DNA of 64,000 bases, taken from CAVRQM01 sp965246915. Lineage in GTDB: Bacteria > Pseudomonadota > Alphaproteobacteria > Acetobacterales > Acetobacteraceae. The notes under the pieces were generated by a model. The model was not told where the DNA came from. It saw only the letters and a list, made by a program, of their open reading frames with translations, and did not search any database. Below are positions 57,119 to 64,000 of the stretch, piece by piece (position 1 is the first letter of the stretch; every line of letters begins with the position of its first letter). The stretch lies in the NCBI GenBank assembly GCA_965246915.1, contig CBDFGB010000010.1, forward strand, positions 1-64,000. Reading direction: 5' to 3'. The translations under genes were made by a program, and so were the position numbers.

Positions 57119-57191
57119 CGCCCCACTCCACCGCAGACTGGAGCGGACGGTAGCAAGGCGCGGACCAGGGTCGAAAGGGCGCGGGGAAAAC

Positions 57192-58040
57192 TCAGATCGC
57201 GTAGTCGGGGGCGGGCAGCATCTGGTCCATCGTGAAGGCCGGAAGCCCGGTCAACCGCGCGCCCACAGGCTTGGCCGGCACGCCGACGACCGTCGTGTAG
57301 GGCTGGACGTCCTCCAGGACGATGCTGCCGGCACCGACCTTGGCGCCCTGCCCGACCTGGATGTTGCCCAGCACCTTCGACCCGGCGCCCAGCAGCACGC
57401 CGCGGCGGATTTTCGGATGCCGGTCGCCGCACTCCTTGCCGGTGCCGCCCAGCGTGACCCCCTGCAGGATGGAGACGTCGTCCTCGACCACCGCCGTCTC
57501 GCCGATCACCACACCGGTGCCATGGTCGATCATGATGCCGCAACCGAGACGGGCGGCGGGATGGATGTCCATCGCAAAGACCTCCGACACCCGCGATTGC
57601 ATGTGCCGCGCCAGATGCTGCCGTCCGCGCCGCCACAGCGCGTGCGTCACCCGCGCCGCCTGCAGCGCGATGAATCCCTTGAAATAGAGGAACGGGGTCA
57701 GCAGGTCGGGGCTTGCCGGATCGCGGTCGCGGACCGCCATGAGGTCGAACGCGGCCGCCTGCAGCACGCCGGGATTGAGCGCGAGAACCTCGCCGATCAA
57801 TCCGGACAGCACCGCGGCCGAGAGATCGTCGTCGGCAAGCTTGCGGGCCAGCCGCTCCGCCAGCGCCTCGCCCAGCCCGGCATGGCGAAGCAACGCATGG
57901 GCGATCGGCTGGGCCATAAGGCTGTCGTGCTCGGCCGCCTCGATCCCCTCGCGGCGCAAGGTGTCCCAGAGGTCGTCGAGCGCCGTCGGATGCGGGTCGC
58001 GGTCGCACAGGGCAAAATCCCGCGCGGCTGACGCGTTCAT
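57192..58040 (-). CDS. cysE: Serine O-acetyltransferase
   Basis: 282 residues. The N-terminal SATase domain (about 20-140; LWDTLRREGIEAAEHD, ALLRHAGLGEALAERLARKL, AVRDRDPASPDLLTPFLYFKGF) is followed by the left-handed beta-helix with hexapeptide repeats (IHPAARLGCGIMIDHGTGVVIGE, EDDVSILQGVTLGGTG, KIRRGVLLGAGSKVLGN). It acetylates L-serine with acetyl-CoA in cysteine synthesis. The ATG at 58040 is preceded by GGAGGAAGG; a long open frame upstream is a shadow. cysK is not nearby. Confidence 0.94.
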   Translation of the reverse strand: MNASAARDFALCDRDPHPTALDDLWDTLRREGIEAAEHDSLMAQPIAHALLRHAGLGEALAERLARKLADDDLSAAVLSGLIGEVLALNPGVLQAAAFDLMAVRDRDPASPDLLTPFLYFKGFIALQAARVTHALWRRGRQHLARHMQSRVSEVFAMDIHPAARLGCGIMIDHGTGVVIGETAVVEDDVSILQGVTLGGTGKECGDRHPKIRRGVLLGAGSKVLGNIQVGQGAKVGAGSIVLEDVQPYTTVVGVPAKPVGARLTGLPAFTMDQMLPAPDYAI

Positions 58041-58181
58041 GAACCTTCCTCCATCGCCGACGCCTGAGATAGGAAGCCGCCGCGCCTTGCGCCACTCCCC
58101 GCCTCGCGGTCGCACGTCCGTCATGTGACCGGGCGGCCCGCGCGGTCCAGATTGTCGGCCGCACGACAGGCAGGAGACCGC

Positions 58182-59249
58182 ATGCGCTACAACCAACTCG
58201 GCCGGACCGGCCTCTTCGTCAGCGAGCTGTGCCTCGGCACGATGACCTTCGGCGGGGTCGGCGGCAACTGGGTGCATATCGGCAATCTGCAGCAGACCGA
58301 GGTGGACGCGATCCTGCGGGTCTCGCTCGACGCCGGGATCAACTTCATCGACACGGCCGACGTCTACAGCTACGGCCTGTCCGAGAGCCTGCTCGGCCAG
58401 GGCCTCAAGAACCTCGGCGTGGCGCGCGAGGACGTGGTCATCGCCACGAAAGTCTACGGCAAGATGGGCGACGGGCCGAACGCCCGCGGCGCCAGCCGGG
58501 CGCACATCATGGACAGCGTGCGGACGAGCCTGCAGCGGCTCGGCACCGATCATATCGATCTCTACCAGATCCACGCGGTCGACCCGGTCACGCCGCTCGA
58601 GGAGACGCTTCGGGCGCTCGACGATCTCGTGCGTCAGGGACTGGTCCGCTACGTCGGCGTCTCGAACTGGACCGCCTGGCGGATCGCCAAGGCGCTGGGG
58701 ATCTCGGAGCGGCTCGGCCTGGCCCGGATCGACAGCCTGCAGGCCTACTACACGATCGCCGGACGCGACATCGAGCGCGAGATCACGCCGCTGCTGCGCG
58801 AGGAGGGCGTTGGCCTGATGGTCTGGAGCCCCCTGGCGGGCGGCCTGCTGTCGGGGAAATTCGGGCCCGGGAGCAACGGGCCGGAGGGGACCAGGCGCGC
58901 GACCTTCGATTTCCCGCCGGTCGACCGGGATCGCGCCTGGACGTGCGTGGCCGAGATGCGCGAGGTGGCGGCAGCGCATGAGGGGGCCTCGGTGGCACGC
59001 GTGGCGTTGGCCTGGTTGCTCGCCAAATCATGGGTCAGCAGCGTCATCATCGGCGCCAAGACGCAGGAGCAGCTGGCCGACAATCTGGCCGCGACGACAC
59101 TGACACTCACGACGGCGGAGATCGCCCGGCTCGACGCGGTCAGCGCCCTGCCGCCGGAATATCCCGGCTGGATGCTCGAGCGGCAGAGCGCCGACCGGCG
59201 GCCGAAGCCGAAAGAGACCGGGCCGGCCGGATCAGGCGCGGCCCGATAA
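58182..59249 (+). CDS. Aldo/keto reductase
   Basis: 355 residues, YajO/Tas-like AKR. Catalytic residues Asp57 (FIDTADVYSYG), Tyr62, Lys90 (ATKVYGK) and His131 (YQIHAVD) are complete. LSGKFGPG and the C-terminal SVIIGAKTQEQLADNLAA are typical of this branch. Substrate unknown; it may reduce carbonyls derived from sugars. CAGGAGACC precedes the ATG. It is convergent with the LuxR gene at 59308. Confidence 0.92.
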   Translation: MRYNQLGRTGLFVSELCLGTMTFGGVGGNWVHIGNLQQTEVDAILRVSLDAGINFIDTADVYSYGLSESLLGQGLKNLGVAREDVVIATKVYGKMGDGPNARGASRAHIMDSVRTSLQRLGTDHIDLYQIHAVDPVTPLEETLRALDDLVRQGLVRYVGVSNWTAWRIAKALGISERLGLARIDSLQAYYTIAGRDIEREITPLLREEGVGLMVWSPLAGGLLSGKFGPGSNGPEGTRRATFDFPPVDRDRAWTCVAEMREVAAAHEGASVARVALAWLLAKSWVSSVIIGAKTQEQLADNLAATTLTLTTAEIARLDAVSALPPEYPGWMLERQSADRRPKPKETGPAGSGAAR

Positions 59250-59307
59250 GCCGCGCGCGTCCTCCAGTGGTCGCACGCGTTCCGCGCGGTCGGAGATCGG
59301 GAACCGG

Positions 59308-59883
59308 CTACAGCATCGTGACGCCCAGCCGCAGCCCCCGGGTCACCGCCTCGGCCCGGCTGCCGACGTCGAGCTTCGCATAGATAGCCTCGAGATGGTA
59401 CTTCACCGTATGGGCGGAGATGCCGAGCCGGCGGGCGATCGCCTTGTTGCTCAGCCCATTTCCCACCGCCGCCAGCACCTCGACCTCGCGCGGCGTCAGC
59501 AGTTTTTTGCCGGCCGGCTCGGGGGTGGCAAAGCCCGGCTGCTCGCCCAGCGCCGGGGTGCGCACCACCAGGCCTTCAGCAATCGCCGCCGCCGCGGCCG
59601 CGACCTGGCGCTCGGTCGCGCCCGACGGCAGGACGCCGGGCAACGCCATGTCCGCCGCCACGGCAGGGTCGTCCGACAACACGAGCAGTCCCCCCTCGAA
59701 GCGGCGCGCCTCCTCCGGCAAAACCTCGCCGGGCCGCAGATCGACCACCATCACCTCGGCCGAAGCGGCAACCGCGACGGTCAGCAACCGCCCGAGACGC
59801 CGCGCCCGGAACGGGTCGGCGAGCCGCAGCGCCACACGGGGAGCGGCGGCGGCCGGCTCGAGGGCGGTGAGCTGCGCGCTCAT
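59308..59883 (-). CDS. LuxR-type regulator with degenerate receiver-like N-terminus
   Basis: 191 residues. The C-terminal GerE/LuxR helix-turn-helix (128-190) is normal: LLTPREVEVLAAVGNGLSNKAIARRLGISAHTVKYHLEAIYAKLDV. The N-terminal 110 residues follow the layout of a CheY-like receiver, with the end block GVLPSGATERQVAAAAAAIAEGL typical of the last helices, but the phosphoacceptor Asp and the DD pair are not visible in the usual places (strand ends VMVVDLRPG and LLVLSDDPAV). It is probably a phosphorylation-independent regulator. It is coupled to the upstream pseudo-protease by ATGA, so the two form one module. Confidence 0.82.
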   Translation of the reverse strand: MSAQLTALEPAAAAPRVALRLADPFRARRLGRLLTVAVAASAEVMVVDLRPGEVLPEEARRFEGGLLVLSDDPAVAADMALPGVLPSGATERQVAAAAAAIAEGLVVRTPALGEQPGFATPEPAGKKLLTPREVEVLAAVGNGLSNKAIARRLGISAHTVKYHLEAIYAKLDVGSRAEAVTRGLRLGVTML

Positions 59884-60767
59884 CGTCCTGGCCTCGCGGC
59901 GACTGTCACCGAGACCTCGGTCATCGTCCCACCTCGCACCACCGCGACGATCACCGCTCGGCCCACCGTCTCCGGCCCGAGCAGGGCGGCCACGGCGCGC
60001 ACCTGCGTCACCCTTGCACCGTCGATCGCGGTGAGTATGTCGCCGGGCAGCAGCGCCCCGGCGGCCGGCGCCTCGTCGGCGAGGCTGACCACCATCAACC
60101 CGGCGGTTGCCGCGACCCGGTCGGCTAGGTCGCGTGGCAATTCGACCTCATGCAGCCCGACGCCGAGCCAGCCTCGCGCCATGCCGCCCTTCGACATGGC
60201 CTGATCCACGGCGCGGCTGATCGTGGCGGTCGGAATGACCATGACGCCGCGGCGCGGACCGAACGTCGACATGCCCAGGACGGCCCCCCGCGCATCGACG
60301 ACCGGGCCGCCCTCGGCGGCCGACGGCAGCCGCACGCCGAGCCGGATGAGCCGGTCGATCCTGCCGCCGCGCTGGCTCTCCCATGCCGGACCCAGCACCT
60401 CGATGCCGCCCAGACGCGCGGTCGCCCCGCCCTCTCCATCGCTGCCGATCGCCAGCACCAATCCTCCAAGCGCCCCGGGTTGGCCGGCCGTGACGACCGG
60501 CGATGCGGCCTCGAGCCGCAACACCGCGACGTTGGTCGCCGGATCGCGCCCGGCAAGGGTCGCCGGCACGCGCGCGCCGCCCGGCAGGACCGCCTCGTAG
60601 GCATCGGCTTGGCCGAGGCTTTGTTCGGAGGTGACGAGCACGCCCGGGCGCAGCAGCACGGCGCTGATCTGGCCGTGACGCGCCCAGGTCACGGCCGCCA
60701 CGTGGGGCGCGGCACCGGCGATGGTGGCCTCGATCGAATCGGACAGCGCCGAGAAGGTGTCGGACAT
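59880..60767 (-). CDS. Cytoplasmic HtrA-like (trypsin-fold plus PDZ) protein without catalytic triad
   Basis: 295 residues. Residues 10-190 have the S1C/HtrA protease fold and 195-290 a PDZ domain (LGVGLHEVEL, GLMVVSLADEAPAAGALLPGDILTAIDG). All three triad positions are replaced: His by Gln49 (TSEQSL versus T-N-x-H-V-V), Asp by Asn79 (NVAVLRLE) and Ser by Glu152 (AEGGPVVD versus NSGGP). It also lacks a signal peptide. It is therefore a cytoplasmic pseudo-protease that could bind peptides or a partner. It is translationally coupled with a LuxR-type regulator, which suggests a sensing module. ATG 60767 was chosen; another is 21 nt upstream. Confidence 0.8.
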   Translation of the reverse strand: MSDTFSALSDSIEATIAGAAPHVAAVTWARHGQISAVLLRPGVLVTSEQSLGQADAYEAVLPGGARVPATLAGRDPATNVAVLRLEAASPVVTAGQPGALGGLVLAIGSDGEGGATARLGGIEVLGPAWESQRGGRIDRLIRLGVRLPSAAEGGPVVDARGAVLGMSTFGPRRGVMVIPTATISRAVDQAMSKGGMARGWLGVGLHEVELPRDLADRVAATAGLMVVSLADEAPAAGALLPGDILTAIDGARVTQVRAVAALLGPETVGRAVIVAVVRGGTMTEVSVTVAARPGR

Positions 60768-60862
60768 GGCGGAGGCTCCGTGTTCCATGTCCCGAACCTG
60801 CGCATTCCGCTCGCCCGGCGGTATCGGCTGGATGGCCGGGACCCTGGCGGCGGCCGATCGCC

Positions 60863-62170
60863 TCAGCAGAAACGGTTGACCAGATTCTCCAGATACTCCT
60901 GCCGCCCGGACCGAGGCTGCGGCGGGGGCGTCGCCTGCGCCCGGTCCGCCAACTCGGCCAGCGAAAGCCGACCCGCCAGGATGTCCGCGCCCAGGCCGCT
61001 GCCCCATCCCGCGTAACGTTCCTCGACGAACGCCTCGAACCGGCCATCCACCAGCAGCCGCTCCACGTTCAGCAAGGCCCGCGCGCAAAGGTCCATCGCG
61101 CCGACATGGGCGTGGAACAGATCCACCGCATCGACCGACTGCCGCCGCAGCTTCGCATCGAAATTGTAGCCGCCGGTCCCGAGGCCGCCATTCTTGACGA
61201 TGAAATAGGTGGCCAGCACCCAGTCGGCGAGCGAGTTGGGGAACTGGTCGGTGTCCCAGCCATTCTGCGCGTCGCCGCGATTGACGTCGATGCTGCCCAG
61301 CAGGCCCTGCGACACCGCGAACGCCAGCTCGTGCTCGAACGTATGGCCGGCCAGGGTCGCATGGTTGACCTCGAGGTTCAGCTTCACCTCGCGCTCCAGG
61401 CCATACTTGCGCAGGAACCCGGTGACCGTCGCCGCGTCGTAGTCGTATTGATGCTTGGTCGGCTCGCAGGGTTTCGGCTCGATCAGGATCGTGCCCGCAA
61501 AACCGATCTTGTGCTTGTGCTCGACCACCATCGACAGGAACCGCCCGAGTTGGTCGAGCTCCTGGCCGATGCGGGTGTTCAGCAGCGTGTCATAGCCCTC
61601 CCGGCCGCCCCACAAGACGTAGTTGTCGCCACCCAGCGCGTGCGTGACTTCCAGAACCTTGCGCACCTGACCGGCAGCGTATGCAAACACCGTCGGATCC
61701 GGATTGGTCGCGGCGCCCGCCATGTAGCGAGGATGGCTAAACAGGTTCGCCGTCCCCCACAGCAGGCGTATGCCGGTCTCCTGCTGCCGTCGCGCCAGGA
61801 CCTCGGCGATGTGGTCCATGTTGCGCGAGCCTTCGGCCAGCGTCTCGCCGAGCGGCACGACATCGACGTCATGGAAACAATAATGCGTGGCCCCGAGCCG
61901 GCGGGTGAAATCGAGCAGCAGTGCGGCCTTGATCTCGGCATTCTCGATCGTGTCGGCGGCCTGCCACGGGCGGCGGAACGTGCCGGGACCGAACATGTCG
62001 CTGCCCGGCCAGACCATCGTGTGCCACGCGGCCACGGCGAAGCGGAAAAACTCGGCCATGGTCTTGCCGAACACCACGCGGCCCGCGTCGTAGTAGCGGA
62101 AGGCCAGCGGGTTTGTGCTGTCCGAACCCTCGAAGCGGATGGGTTCAATGCCGGCAAAGAAATCGGTCAT
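60863..62170 (-). CDS. xylA: Xylose isomerase
   Basis: 435 residues, the normal length for class II xylose isomerase. Conserved metal-binding blocks are FHDVDVVPLGE, LWGGREGYD, NLEVNHATLAGHTFEHE and GSIDVNRGD. It interconverts D-xylose and D-xylulose. It is encoded downstream of a Gfo/Idh oxidoreductase and a TIM-barrel isomerase on the same strand, with 9 nt spacing; no xylulokinase gene is in view, so use on another aldose is possible. Confidence 0.95.
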   Translation of the reverse strand: MTDFFAGIEPIRFEGSDSTNPLAFRYYDAGRVVFGKTMAEFFRFAVAAWHTMVWPGSDMFGPGTFRRPWQAADTIENAEIKAALLLDFTRRLGATHYCFHDVDVVPLGETLAEGSRNMDHIAEVLARRQQETGIRLLWGTANLFSHPRYMAGAATNPDPTVFAYAAGQVRKVLEVTHALGGDNYVLWGGREGYDTLLNTRIGQELDQLGRFLSMVVEHKHKIGFAGTILIEPKPCEPTKHQYDYDAATVTGFLRKYGLEREVKLNLEVNHATLAGHTFEHELAFAVSQGLLGSIDVNRGDAQNGWDTDQFPNSLADWVLATYFIVKNGGLGTGGYNFDAKLRRQSVDAVDLFHAHVGAMDLCARALLNVERLLVDGRFEAFVEERYAGWGSGLGADILAGRLSLAELADRAQATPPPQPRSGRQEYLENLVNRFC

Positions 62171-62179
62171 GCGTATTCC

Positions 62180-63334
62180 CTACAGATCCGTCCAAGCCGC
62201 ATCCGCTCGGCTCGATGCCACGGCGGCGGTGACGAAGCGCATCCCGCGCACGCCGGCCTCGATCCCCGGCACGAGCAACGACGCGGGATCAGGCTCACGG
62301 CCTGCCAAGTGCGCAGAAATCTGTTCGGCAGCGTCGCGATAAAGTTGCGCGAACGCCTCCAGATAGCCTTCCGGATGGCCCGCCGGCACCCGGCTTGCGT
62401 GACCGGCCACGGCACTCGCGCCAGCCGCGGCACGGTTGATGGTGCGCGGCGGCTCGCCGTACGGGGTGACACGCATCGTATTCGGATTTTCCTGCGACCA
62501 GTCCAATCCGGCACGCTCACCATACAGCCGCAGCCGCAAGCCATTCTCGTTGCCCGGCGCCACCTGACTGCACCACAGCGCGCCGCGTGCCCCGCCGGAC
62601 AGGCGCAGCAGCATCTGCGCGTTGTCGTCCAACCTGCGGCCAAACACGAAGCTCGACAGATCGGCGGCCACTCGTTCGACCGACACGCCGCTCACGAACT
62701 CCGCAAGATTGAACGCATGCGTGCCGATGTCGCCGACGCTGCCGGCGGCCCCGCTGCGCGCCGGATCGGTGCGCCATGCGGCCTGCTTCTGCCCGCTCTC
62801 CTCCAACGCGGTGGTGAGCCAATCCTGCGCATACTCGACCTGCACGAGGCGCATCCGCCCCAGCTCGCCGCCCGCCACCATCTCCCGCGCCTGACGCACC
62901 AACGGATAGCCGGTGTAATTGTGCGTCAGCGCAAACACCGCGTTCGACGAGCGCGCCACCGCCTCCAATTCGAGCGCGTCGGCCAGCGTGCTGGTCAGCG
63001 GCTTGTCGCAGATGACGCTGATGCCTGCAGCAAGGAACGCCTTCGCGGGCGCCGCGTGAAGATGATTTGGCGTGACGATCGCGACCACGTCGATCCCGTC
63101 CGGCCGCGCCGATTCCGCGCGCGCCATGTCGGCGAAGTCGGCGTAGCTGCGCGACGGATCGATGTGCAGTTCCGCCGCCGAGGCATGCGCGCGGGCGGCG
63201 TCGGACGACAAGGCACCGGCCACCAGCTCGTATCGGTCATCGATGCGGGCGGCGATGCGGTGCACCGCGCCGATGAACGCGCCCTGGCCGCCGCCGACCA
63301 TCCCGAGGCGCAGCCGCCTGCCGTCGATCGCCAT
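62180..63334 (-). CDS. Gfo/Idh/MocA-family oxidoreductase
   Basis: 384 residues. NAD(P)-binding loop LGMVGGGQGAFIG (10-22), the conserved catalytic EKP variant CDKPLTST, and GDIGTHAFNLAEFVSGV (catalytic His in GDIGxH) mark the family. Relatives act on inositols, xylose-like sugars or their derivatives. ATG at 63334 starts just 3 nt after the stop of the TIM-barrel gene. Likely part of a sugar-oxidation operon with xylA. Confidence 0.9.
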   Translation of the reverse strand: MAIDGRRLRLGMVGGGQGAFIGAVHRIAARIDDRYELVAGALSSDAARAHASAAELHIDPSRSYADFADMARAESARPDGIDVVAIVTPNHLHAAPAKAFLAAGISVICDKPLTSTLADALELEAVARSSNAVFALTHNYTGYPLVRQAREMVAGGELGRMRLVQVEYAQDWLTTALEESGQKQAAWRTDPARSGAAGSVGDIGTHAFNLAEFVSGVSVERVAADLSSFVFGRRLDDNAQMLLRLSGGARGALWCSQVAPGNENGLRLRLYGERAGLDWSQENPNTMRVTPYGEPPRTINRAAAGASAVAGHASRVPAGHPEGYLEAFAQLYRDAAEQISAHLAGREPDPASLLVPGIEAGVRGMRFVTAAVASSRADAAWTDL

Positions 63335-63336
63335 GA

Positions 63337-64000
63337 TTAAAGACCCAGGATGCGCTTGTTGGTGGCGACATCCATTCCGCTGGCCGCGAAATCGTCGAAG
63401 GCGCGTTTCGCGACCTCGATGATGTGCGCCTCGATGAACGGCGCCCCCTCGGCCGCGCCCTGCTCGGCGTCCTTGATGCAGCACTCCCATTCCAGGACCG
63501 CCCAACCGTCGTAGCCGTACTGCGACAGCTTGCTGAAGATGGCCGAGAAGTCGATCTCGCCGTCGCCAAGGCTGCGAAACCGGCCGGCGCGGTTCACCCA
63601 GGACTGGAACCCGCCGTACACGCCCTGTTTCGCCGTCGCGTTGAACTCGGCGTCCTTCACATGAAACATGCGGATGCGCTCGTGATATTCATCAATGTAG
63701 CCGAGATAGTCGAGTTGCTGCAGCACGAAATGGCTCGGGTCATACAGCAGGTTGGCGCGCGGGTGGTTGTCGACACGCTCCAGGAACATCTCGTATGTGA
63801 CGCCGTCGTGCAGATCCTCGCCGGGATGGATCTCGTAGCAGACATCCACGCCCGCCGCGTCGAACGCGTCCAGGATCGGCCGCCAGCGCCGCGCAAGTTC
63901 ATCGAACGCGGTCTCGATCAGGCCCGCCGGACGCTGCGGCCACGGATAGATGTAGGGCCAGGCGAGCGCCCCTGAGAACGTTGCGTGCGCGGTCAGCCCG
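63337..64000 (-). CDS. Sugar phosphate isomerase/epimerase (TIM barrel, IolE-type), 5' part missing
   Basis: The gene enters from the right window edge and ends at 63337, giving about 220 visible residues. CYEIHPGEDLHDGVTYEMFLERV, LLYDPSHFVLQQLDY, HVKDAEFNA and YDGWAVLEWECCIKD are the metal-binding blocks of the AP-endonuclease-2/xylose-isomerase-like family. In operons with Gfo/Idh enzymes such proteins isomerise keto-inositols or keto-sugars. The preceding residues (HATFSGALAWPYIYPWPQRPAG) are in frame up to the edge. Confidence 0.88.
   Translation of the reverse strand, partial: GLTAHATFSGALAWPYIYPWPQRPAGLIETAFDELARRWRPILDAFDAAGVDVCYEIHPGEDLHDGVTYEMFLERVDNHPRANLLYDPSHFVLQQLDYLGYIDEYHERIRMFHVKDAEFNATAKQGVYGGFQSWVNRAGRFRSLGDGEIDFSAIFSKLSQYGYDGWAVLEWECCIKDAEQGAAEGAPFIEAHIIEVAKRAFDDFAASGMDVATNKRILGL

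Noticed and set aside
58041..58979. Extension of the cysE frame upstream of 58040
   Set aside because: It overlaps the divergent aldo/keto reductase gene; GGAGGAAGG precedes the ATG at 58040 and the length then matches CysE.
61106..63340. 744-codon plus-strand frame
   Set aside because: Antisense to xylA and the Gfo/Idh gene, which have conserved active-site motifs.
1..64000. Insertion sequences, integrases, phage genes or attachment sites
   Set aside because: No transposase, integrase or phage protein was recognised, and the single tRNA gene shows no duplicated 3' end nearby.

Overview
The window is GC-rich (very roughly two-thirds G+C by eye), densely coded on both strands and rich in 1-4 nt start/stop overlaps. 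Gene content (protocatechuate ortho-cleavage, pobA, a heparinase-like gene beside rsmB, a HupE-type permease, AtzE/AtzG, a Gpt-type xanthine phosphoribosyltransferase) suggests a free-living heterotrophic alphaproteobacterium that lives on plant-derived carbon. Rhodospirillales/Acetobacterales would fit, but this is inference from family content and no ribosomal marker is present. I see no insertion sequence, phage gene, CRISPR array or rRNA. The only RNA gene is a tRNA-Ala(CGC). No gene-free stretch exceeds about 250 bases.

Layout. 1-2130 (minus): end of an amino-sugar/sugar catabolic operon (BadF-type kinase, SIS isomerase, Gfo/Idh oxidoreductase). 2207-9510: mixed single genes (DUF2147, a secreted 8-cysteine protein, a sugar-lactone oxidase, a solute-binding protein, a methyltransferase, gpt with a CsaA-like tRNA-binding protein, gamma-glutamyltransferase) and then an amidase. 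11046-15362: a tight four-gene export/membrane cluster of unknown role (DUF4331, TPR, EF-hand HupE/UreJ, small one-helix protein). 15320-18659 (minus): stand-alone RAM-domain regulator, heparinase-like protein, rsmB, tRNA-Ala. 18729-19675: an ArsR repressor and SRPBCC protein with two palindromic operators.

19836-30396 is the metabolic core. Eleven minus-strand genes, mostly overlapping by 4 nt, encode a branched-chain-type ABC importer, a coniferyl-alcohol-dehydrogenase-like SDR and PcaD, C, H, G and B. An aromatic-aldehyde-type dehydrogenase lies just upstream. Next come an AraC regulator and a divergent pobR/pobA pair (30509-33507). Together these could import lignin monomers, oxidise side chains to the acid, hydroxylate 4-hydroxybenzoate to protocatechuate and open the ring as far as 3-oxoadipate. 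The thiolase and CoA-transferase steps are not in the window.

33529-43954: a DUF533 protein, a duplicated exported beta-rich protein with a large hairpin over its ribosome binding site, nucleoside hydrolase, TrmO, GNAT, DUF2237, a VOC/DapA-like/racemase-like operon, an atzG-atzE-hpxZ trio (atzG is only 59 residues) and the KDGal kinase and aldolase dgoK-dgoA. 44002-46331: methyltransferase, membrane glycosyltransferase and EamA/ArnE-like flippase, a probable lipid-linked glycan cassette. 46442-55339: serine hydrolase, an AIDA-type repeat protein, UPF0303, aldo-keto reductase, a GloVer repeat protein, a gluconate-dehydrogenase pair and a small orphan with a consensus promoter. 55422-64000: acetamidase, SDR, cysE, aldo-keto reductase, a cytoplasmic HtrA-like protein without its catalytic triad paired with a LuxR regulator, and a xylA-Gfo/Idh-TIM-barrel sugar operon cut by the window end.
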